DNA from: JAWKVD01 sp041398225
GTDB lineage: Bacteria; Pseudomonadota; Alphaproteobacteria; Caulobacterales; Hyphomonadaceae
Assembly: GCA_041398225.1 (NCBI GenBank)
Contig: JAWKVD010000016.1
Location: 39,405-103,404, forward strand
Direction of reading: 5' to 3'
DNA length: 64,000 bases
Below the pieces are notes generated by a model, which saw only the letters and a program-made list of their open reading frames with translations, was not told the origin of the DNA and did no database searches. The translations under genes were made by a program, and so were the position numbers. Below, one piece after another: positions 58,288 to 64,000 of this stretch (position 1 is the stretch's first letter; each line of letters begins with the position of its first letter).

Positions 58288-59358
58288 CTAGCGCGAGATC
58301 TCGGCGAAGCAGCGTCCGGTTGAGAGGACGCGATTGTCCGAACCGTCGCCGAGCGCGTGCTGGGCGAGGCAGAAGGACTGCTCGTAGGGATCCTTGGCGG
58401 TCGAGACGCAGGCCTGCAGCTGCAGTTGCGCATCGCCGATGCACTCGGTCGTCGCCGCATCGTGCATCGCGGCCTTGACCTCGTTCGGGTTGGTGCTGGC
58501 CGCTTCCATGATCTGGAGCGCGGCGAGCGTGACCATGCGGTTGGCGGTGCTCTCACGCTTGGTGAGCACTTTCATGGCCGCCGGCGCCGCCTTCACGCTG
58601 GAGGGCGTGAGCGCGGAGAGCGCGGCGGTCGGCGCGCTGGCGGTGAGCAGCGAGACCTTGTCCCACACCGAAGACTCCGAAGCGGTGCTTTCCGCGTGGG
58701 CGAGCACGAGATCGAGGTCGGCGGTGTCGAAGAATTTCTGCGCGGCTTCCGCGATCGGCTGGGCCGTCTGCGCCGACAGCTTGAGCTGGTTGGCGCGCTT
58801 GGTCGGGCTGGCGACGCGTTTCTTGGCCCACGAAATGTCGGCCAGCTTGTAGGACTGACCTTTCACATAGGCGGCGGCGTCGGAGATGCGGCTCGAGTCG
58901 CGGTCGTTGACGGCGAGCGCCATCTGCAGGGCGTCCTCGCCGCCTTTCAGCGTGCGGGCGTAGCCGATGTCGTTCTTCATGCCGGTGACGACGCGATCGC
59001 GGCCATAGAAGCCTTCGATGTTCTTCACTTCGTCGGCGAACTGCGAATTGCGCGCGGCGACGAGCGCCGAATAGGACATCCAGCCGGTGGAGAGCTGGTC
59101 GGCGTTGCGTGCGCCGAACGAGGTGAGGGCGCTGTCGACCTGCTTGGCGTTGGCCAGCGGCGTTTTGCGGATCTCGGTGACTTCAGTCTGGTACTCGGCG
59201 TAGGCGGCGGCGGCCGAAGGAAGCAGCCGGGGCGCCTGGGAGTCCTCCTGGGCGGAGGCGGTGTCGGGGGTCGCAGTCTGCGGGGCTTCCTGAGCGGTCG
59301 CCACGGTAGGCAGGTAGAGGACGGCCAGGGCGGCGCCCAGCACGGTCACGGTACGCAT
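58288..59358 (-). CDS. Exported helical protein of unknown function
   Basis: This protein of about 356 residues has a signal peptide (about 1-23, VATAQEA). It is mostly helical, with Ala/Ser/Thr-rich segments and a C-terminal Cys group (TECIGDAQLQLQACVSTAKDPYEQSFCLAQHALG, GRCFAEI). I do not recognise a family; the Cys spacing could form disulfides in the periplasm. Start 59358 (ATG) follows GGAGG by five bases; an in-frame TTG four codons earlier is unlikely. It is divergent from the histidine kinase gene. Confidence 0.75.
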   Translation of the reverse strand: MRTVTVLGAALAVLYLPTVATAQEAPQTATPDTASAQEDSQAPRLLPSAAAAYAEYQTEVTEIRKTPLANAKQVDSALTSFGARNADQLSTGWMSYSALVAARNSQFADEVKNIEGFYGRDRVVTGMKNDIGYARTLKGGEDALQMALAVNDRDSSRISDAAAYVKGQSYKLADISWAKKRVASPTKRANQLKLSAQTAQPIAEAAQKFFDTADLDLVLAHAESTASESSVWDKVSLLTASAPTAALSALTPSSVKAAPAAMKVLTKRESTANRMVTLAALQIMEAASTNPNEVKAAMHDAATTECIGDAQLQLQACVSTAKDPYEQSFCLAQHALGDGSDNRVLSTGRCFAEISR

Positions 59359-59492
59359 GCATGCCTCCAAACTTTACAGTTCTCCTGGAGCGGGAATGCG
59401 GGACCGTAGCAGACTCGGCCCGCAATGTGCTTCCAAAATGAACGCTGGACTGCAAATATTTACGCTCTGTGTGAGCAAAAGGTGAACTTCAG

Positions 59493-60815
59493 TTGAGTGT
59501 CGTTCAGAATTCATCAGGCGTGTTGGGCGGCGGCTCCCAGCGGCTCGCCTGGCTGGTCCTGTCGACCCTCGCTGCGAGCGTAGCATGGCTGCTCGGCGCG
59601 TCTCCATCATTTGTTGGCGGTGCGCTGATTTGCTCGGTTTTTCCGCCATTTGTCGCGATGTTCCTGCACGGATCGGCGAACGAAACCGACATCGCGGACG
59701 TGGAGAGAATGTTATGGATCGCGCTCGCCACGGCGGCGGTCGCGGCGAGCGGCGGACTGCTCTCTCCGCTGTCGATTCTGTTCGCGATTCCCTTGCTGAT
59801 GTTGCGGTTGAACGGCTCTCCGAGGCGGCTTCTGGAGGTCGCGGTCTTAACTTTTTCCGGTTACGTGCTGTCGGGCCTCGCGGCCTACGCGAGCGGTCCT
59901 CTCTTAACGGATGTGAACGCGGTTCTGGTTTCGTGTTTCGCGGTCGCTGGCCTGCTGCAGGCGGCGTGGATCGCGGTCTGCGGCCAGCCCGACGCCACGC
60001 CCTTTAGTGCGCCGCTCAAACCGGTCCGGGCGCCCACCCGCGACGCCCGCGAACTGGCCCTGAAGCTGAGGCAGGCCGAGGCGCGCAGCGCGCATCTCGA
60101 AAGCGAGCTTGAACGCGCCCAGGAAAGCCAGTCGGCGCGGATGCGGTTCTTCGCCCAGACCAGCCACGAGATCGGCAATCCGCTGAACGTCATCCTCGGC
60201 TTCGCGGAGATGATGAAGAACGAAACGTTCGGCCCGATGCCCGAACGTTACAAAGAATACACCCAACTGATTTTCGAGGGCGGCCAGAGCTTGCGCCTGC
60301 TGATCGACGACGTGCTCGACCTGTCGCGCGTCGAGGCGGGCCGCTACGAGATCCATCCCGAGCTGGAGGATCTGGCCGAGATCGGCGAGGAGGCGGTGCG
60401 CTTCATGCACCACGCGGCCGAACGCCAGAAGGTGACCCTGGCCTATGACGGCGCCTCGTCGGTGGAGATTTTCGCCGACCGCAAGGCGCTGAACCAGATC
60501 GCCCTGAACCTGATCTCCAACGCGCTGAAGTTCACGCCCGAAGGCGGGCAGGTGATCGTTTCGGCCGTGCGCGCGCGCAATGGCGCGCTGCTGGCGGTGA
60601 CCGACACCGGCGCGGGCATCAGCGCCGAGGAGCTGAAGAAGCTGTCCAACGCCTTCACGCAGGGTGAAGCCGGCAAGCGCGAGAAGGGCTCCGGCCTTGG
60701 CCTGTCGGTGGTGCGGGCGCTGGCGGAGCTGCATGGCGGGCGGCTCGACATAGAAAGCCGCGAAGGCGGCGGATCGACGGTGGCGGTGTTCTTTCCGGAC
60801 GAGCCGGCGGATTAG
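59493..60815 (+). CDS. Membrane sensor histidine kinase
   Basis: This 440-residue kinase has about six N-terminal TM segments (about 17-165), a coiled-coil linker (about 185-215), the HisKA H-box SHEIGNPLN (H225), an N-box NQIALNLISNALKF, G1 DTGAGIS, F-box-like NAFTQGEAG and G2 GSGLGLSVV. No periplasmic sensor domain of size is present, so it likely senses through its membrane segments. The start is a TTG at 59493, with an AAGGTG site upstream. The response regulator is not in the window. Confidence 0.9.
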   Translation: MSVVQNSSGVLGGGSQRLAWLVLSTLAASVAWLLGASPSFVGGALICSVFPPFVAMFLHGSANETDIADVERMLWIALATAAVAASGGLLSPLSILFAIPLLMLRLNGSPRRLLEVAVLTFSGYVLSGLAAYASGPLLTDVNAVLVSCFAVAGLLQAAWIAVCGQPDATPFSAPLKPVRAPTRDARELALKLRQAEARSAHLESELERAQESQSARMRFFAQTSHEIGNPLNVILGFAEMMKNETFGPMPERYKEYTQLIFEGGQSLRLLIDDVLDLSRVEAGRYEIHPELEDLAEIGEEAVRFMHHAAERQKVTLAYDGASSVEIFADRKALNQIALNLISNALKFTPEGGQVIVSAVRARNGALLAVTDTGAGISAEELKKLSNAFTQGEAGKREKGSGLGLSVVRALAELHGGRLDIESREGGGSTVAVFFPDEPAD

Positions 60816-61176
60816 CCGGACGCGACGGGGGGACGCTGGAGAGGGAAGAGGTAGTGACAATGACAGCGGCCGGTGAGCCGGGAGCCCGAACGCGGCGGAA
60901 CGCCCGCGCTCGGACAGAGATCGGCCAAACAGGGGCCGGACGGGACGCTTGCGCGCCCGATTTTCGGCCGTTGGCCGGAGGTTGCGCAGCTGTAGCGGAA
61001 TCGCGTCTTGCGGTTGCGGCCGCACTCTGTTTACCAAGGACTCGGCAGGGGCGCGAAGGTATTGGGGCCAGCCGGGGGCGCGGCTGGGCGAGCGTGTATG
61101 CGGGGCTGAGGCTGGCGATATCGCGGCCGCTCTGCGTGCAGCCGGCGCAGCGCCAGGCTTCCCCGTGGAGGCGCGC
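60816..61176. other. Intergenic region upstream of the TIR gene
   Basis: This region holds no confident gene. An open frame from 60854 to 61180 (108 codons, with GGAAGAGG upstream) ends in an ATGA overlap with the TIR gene start, but its Arg/Ala-rich product looks like non-coding GC-rich sequence. It could be a leader; I do not call it. Confidence 0.3.
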
Positions 61177-63932
61177 ATGAGCGACGTCTACATATCCTGC
61201 GTCGAGGAAGACGCCGATTTCGTGCGCCGCGCGGCCAACACGCTGCGGGCCGACGGCTGGAATGTCTGGTGCAATCCCTCGCTGGCCGCGATCGGCGACG
61301 GCGAGGCCGACCTGCATCTCAACGGCGCCGGCGCGGTGCTGGTCGTGTGGTCGGCCAATTCGCGATCGGCGGATCACCTTCGCTCCGAAGCCGCGACCGG
61401 CATGTATCGCAACAAGCTGGTGCAGGTGCGCCTCGACGCTTCGGCGCCGCCCCGGCCGTTCGATCAGGCCGACACGTTCGACCTTCAGAGCTGGAACGGC
61501 GATCACGCCGACCCGAACTGGCAGCGCCTGTTGCAGACGCTTGCGCTGTTCGCCGGCGCGCCGGGCGTGGCGCGTCCGCAGGTGGTGCGCGGCGCCGGCG
61601 CAGGCGCCCGCGCGAGCCGCCGCAACCCAGCCCACGGCCCAGCCCGACGAGCGCTTCGCCCCTGTCGCGGCGGCGCGAGCCCGAGCCGCGCTATCAGCCG
61701 CCCGAACCGCCGCGCGCGGCCTCGCGCACGGCGCCGCCCGAGGCGGTGGTGCAGCGTTTCCCGTCGCGCGACCCCGGCCGCATTCCCGGAAGCGGATCGG
61801 AGCCGCCGCCGCGCCGCGCGGCCGAACCCATCTTCCCCGAAGCGTTCCGGCGCGAGCCCGACCCACGGCTTGAACCGCAACCCGATCCGCGCCTTGAAAC
61901 CCGGCGCGAGGCACGAAGGGAGGCGCCCCGGGAGGCGCCCAGAGAAGCAACCGTCGAGCGCCTGCGTCCGAAGTCCGCGCCCGAACCTGTGCCCGAACCC
62001 GTGATTGCGCGGGTCGCCGAACCGGAGCCCGCGCCGGCCCCAACTCCGGCCCCAACTCCGGCGCCCGCGAAGTCGCGCACGGCGTTCGCCGATCTCGATC
62101 GCCGTCCCGATGCGCGTCTCGATTCCCTGCTCGGGGAGGAGCATCGCTTGCGCGAGTCGCCGCGCAGCGACGATGTGGAGCCGGTCGACGACCTGTTCGC
62201 GACGTCCTCGCGCCGCGCCGGCGGCGGCTCGTCCTATGACGGCGGCAAGTATCGCTCGGGCGGATCGGGCGCGGGTCCGTGGCTGTGGCTGGGCGGCGTC
62301 GCGCTGCTCGGCGCGCTGGCCGCCGCGTTCTGGGTCTTCGATCCGCTCGGCATGACGCATCGCACGATCGCCGGCGACGGCGGCGAGGCGGAGCTGGCGG
62401 AGAACGCCGCGCCGGTTCCGGTTGAGCCGCTCGGTCCGGAGGAGGAGGCGGTCGCGACCGGCGTGTGGACGACCACCGACCGCGACGATCCCGAAGCCTT
62501 GCGCGGCTTCCTGCGCACTTATCCCGGCAGCGCCAACGCCGACACGGCGCGCTCCTTGTTGCGGGTGATGGACGCGCAGGCCTGGGCCAACGCCGTCGCG
62601 AGCGACACGGAAAGCGCCTACGAAACCTATCTCGCGACCTTCCCGGCGGGCGCGCCCGAACCGGGTGCGATGACCACGGCGGCGAAGGACCGGCTGGCGA
62701 GCCTCGGCAAGGAACGCAGCCGCGCCGTCACCGACATCCAGAACGGGCTGAAGCTGGCGGGGCTGTTCGACGGCGCCGCCAATGGAAAGGTGACCGACGA
62801 AACCCGCGCGGCGGCCTCGGCCTTCGCGCGCCGCAGCGGGGTGAAGGCGCCGGATCTGGCCTCCGCCGCGCCGCGCGATCTGCGGGCGTTCGGCGATGCG
62901 GTGCGCGCCGCCGCCGAGAAATCCGCCGGCGCCTCAACGGCTGCGGCCGACACGCCGGTTGCGGCCCCGGCCGAAGCGCCCGCTGCAACGCCGGACGTGA
63001 GCGCCGAGGCGCCGGTCGAAACCTCGACCGCATCGGTTGCGCAGCCGGAAACGACGGCGCCCACCGCCGCCGATGCGCCGCTCTCGCTGTTGCCGGGCGC
63101 CGCGCCGCTGACGGCCGACGAGGCCGCCGATCTCGAACGTCAGGCGCAGGCGGCCGCGGCCGCCGCCGCGGCGCAGCTTCAGCAGGAGAACGCCGCATGG
63201 CTCGAGGCGCAGCGCGCCAACACCATGGCGGCCTATCGCGCCTTCATCGCGCAGAACCCGGCCAGCGCTCACGTGGAGGATGCGCGCGGCGCGATCCGCA
63301 GGCTTGGACGCTCGCCGGCCTATGGCGTCGATCGAATGCCGGAGACGGTGCGCACGGCGGTGACCTCGGCCCGGCAGGCGCAGAGCAACGCCACGGCTCG
63401 GGCGGCGGCGGCGCGCACGGCGGCCGAACGCGCCGAGACGGTGGCGGCCGGTCCGGCGGCCTCGGAGATCACCGCGCCGGACGGCGACCTCTATCGCACC
63501 GAGACGGCCAACAGCGCGCCCAACGGCTTCGGCACGCGGGTCAGCGGCAAGAGCGTCTCGGCGGGCGACCGCTATGAAGGCCAGTTGCGCAACGGGCTCG
63601 CGCAGGGGCTGGGCGTCTACACCTATGGCGACAACCCCAACAACGCGCAGGCCGGCGCGCTGCGCTATGAAGGCGAGCACGCGGGCGATCAGGCCTCGGG
63701 CCTCGGCGTGACCTACTGGAAGAATGGCGACCGCTTCGCCGGCGAGACGCGCGTCAACGGCGAGGGCCAGGGCGTCATGAACATGACCGGCGGGCAGCGC
63801 TATGAGGGTCAGCTGCGCAACGGGCTGCGCCATGGTTATGGCGTGGTGTGGGGCGCGGACGGCCAGGCGATCGAGGCGGGCCGGTTCGAGAACGGCGTGC
63901 TGGTGGAGCCGGTCAAGGTCGACGCGGACTAG
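61177..63932 (+). pseudogene. TIR-domain, membrane and MORN-repeat protein, interrupted by frame change(s)
   Basis: An N-terminal TIR-like domain (about residues 1-125: SDVYISCVEEDADFVRRAANTLRADGWNVW, AVLVVWSANSRSADHLRSEAATG with E71 at the catalytic-type position) is in the frame starting at 61177 (GGAG upstream). From about 61600 to 61690, in Pro/Ala/Arg-rich low-complexity sequence, the coding frame changes one or two times. The remaining frame gives a Pro-rich linker with PAPTPAPTPAP repeats, a TM segment (62274-62351), a helical region and MORN-type repeats (YEGQLRNGLAQGLGVYTY, YEGQLRNGLRHGYGVVWG) to 63932. It is either a sequence-error-split gene or a recent pseudogene; the TIR and MORN parts both look well conserved. 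Confidence 0.72.
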
Positions 63933-63942
63933 GCGAAGGCCG

Positions 63943-64000
63943 TCAGTGGGCCGACGCGGTCTGCACCGGCGCGGCGGCCGTCGTGCTGGCCGCTTCCGGC
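63943..64000 (-). CDS. C-terminal end of a gene entering from the right
   Basis: The minus strand is open from the right edge to a TGA at 63943-63945 and encodes an Ala/Thr-rich tail ending AAAPVQTASAH. There is too little to assign; the convergent placement with the TIR gene makes it a plausible gene end. Confidence 0.3.
   Translation of the reverse strand, partial: PEAASTTAAAPVQTASAH

Noticed and set aside
58357..59409. 350-codon plus-strand frame opposite the exported helical protein
   Set aside because: Gly/Arg/Val-rich product without a signal or motif; the minus-strand gene has a signal peptide and a good ribosome site.
60854..61180. 108-codon frame that ends in an ATGA overlap with the TIR gene
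   Set aside because: The overlap and ribosome-like site are tempting, but the Arg/Ala-rich product has no structure or likeness; kept as an open question only.
1..64000. tRNA, rRNA or CRISPR loci
   Set aside because: I found no cloverleaf-like segments with TTCGA loops in the right context, no rRNA-like sequence and no regularly spaced repeats.

Overview
The window looks like a GC-rich alphaproteobacterial chromosome, probably of the Caulobacterales/Hyphomonadales type. This is inferred from the gene families: many TonB-dependent receptors and exported hydrolases, a tandem-TetR regulator, a DnaA-C-like helix-turn-helix gene beside a DUF6456-like gene, SufE, and Sel1-rich secreted proteins. 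I saw no rRNA, tRNA or CRISPR array. Several single-base frame breaks interrupt otherwise healthy-looking genes; they are either real mutations or residual sequence errors.

Layout, left part. 1-6.8 kb is a divergent catabolic locus of exported enzymes: a DHDPS-family aldolase with a Tat signal, a Tat/lipoprotein MmgE/PrpD protein, two beta-lactamase-fold hydrolases and a type-B carboxylesterase. 7-8 kb is an IS6-type element with a frameshifted transposase. 8.0-9.7 kb encodes a LuxR-type helix-turn-helix fused to an alpha/beta-hydrolase fold that seems to lack its catalytic Ser and His. 9.8-14.6 kb is an operon of exported proteins, three of them Sel1-repeat or Sel1-like. 14.6-15.2 kb is an IS3 remnant. 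15.2-18.7 kb is a TonB siderophore receptor/PepSY/small membrane protein operon. 19.5-29.1 kb is a six-gene operon: TonB receptor, cytochrome-c/PQQ dehydrogenase, alpha/beta hydrolase, SDR, acetoacetyl-CoA synthetase and tandem TetR regulator. Its content recalls poly(vinyl alcohol)-type oxidation followed by hydrolysis.

Middle part. 29.5-32.3 kb is a graveyard of IS3 and IS6 fragments around a CobW/ZigA-type GTPase gene. 32.3-37.4 kb is LysR plus an EmrA-EmrB-NodT tripartite exporter. 37.6-42.6 kb is a zinc-acquisition locus: a His-rich DUF2796 (ZrgA-like) protein, an ABC ATPase and an FtsX-type permease, a MerC-like protein and three DUF3299 proteins. Three Zur-like palindromes lie before the CobW gene, the ZrgA-like gene and the MerC gene, which links the two regions into one predicted low-zinc response.

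Right part. 42.6-52.2 kb holds a large Tat lipoprotein with a VWA-like domain, small exported proteins, a membrane Ser/Thr kinase with TPR-rich C-terminus and an ECF sigma factor: a predicted envelope signalling cluster. 52.2-53.5 kb is repeat-rich and carries a GIY-YIG gene. 53.6-56.3 kb is bounded by a 14-bp direct repeat and holds an IS1595 transposase and lower-GC accessory genes, including one with an RNxxxH (HEPN-like) motif. 56.4-64 kb returns to core-type genes: DnaA-C-like/DUF6456, SufE, an exported unknown, a histidine kinase and a broken TIR-membrane-MORN gene.
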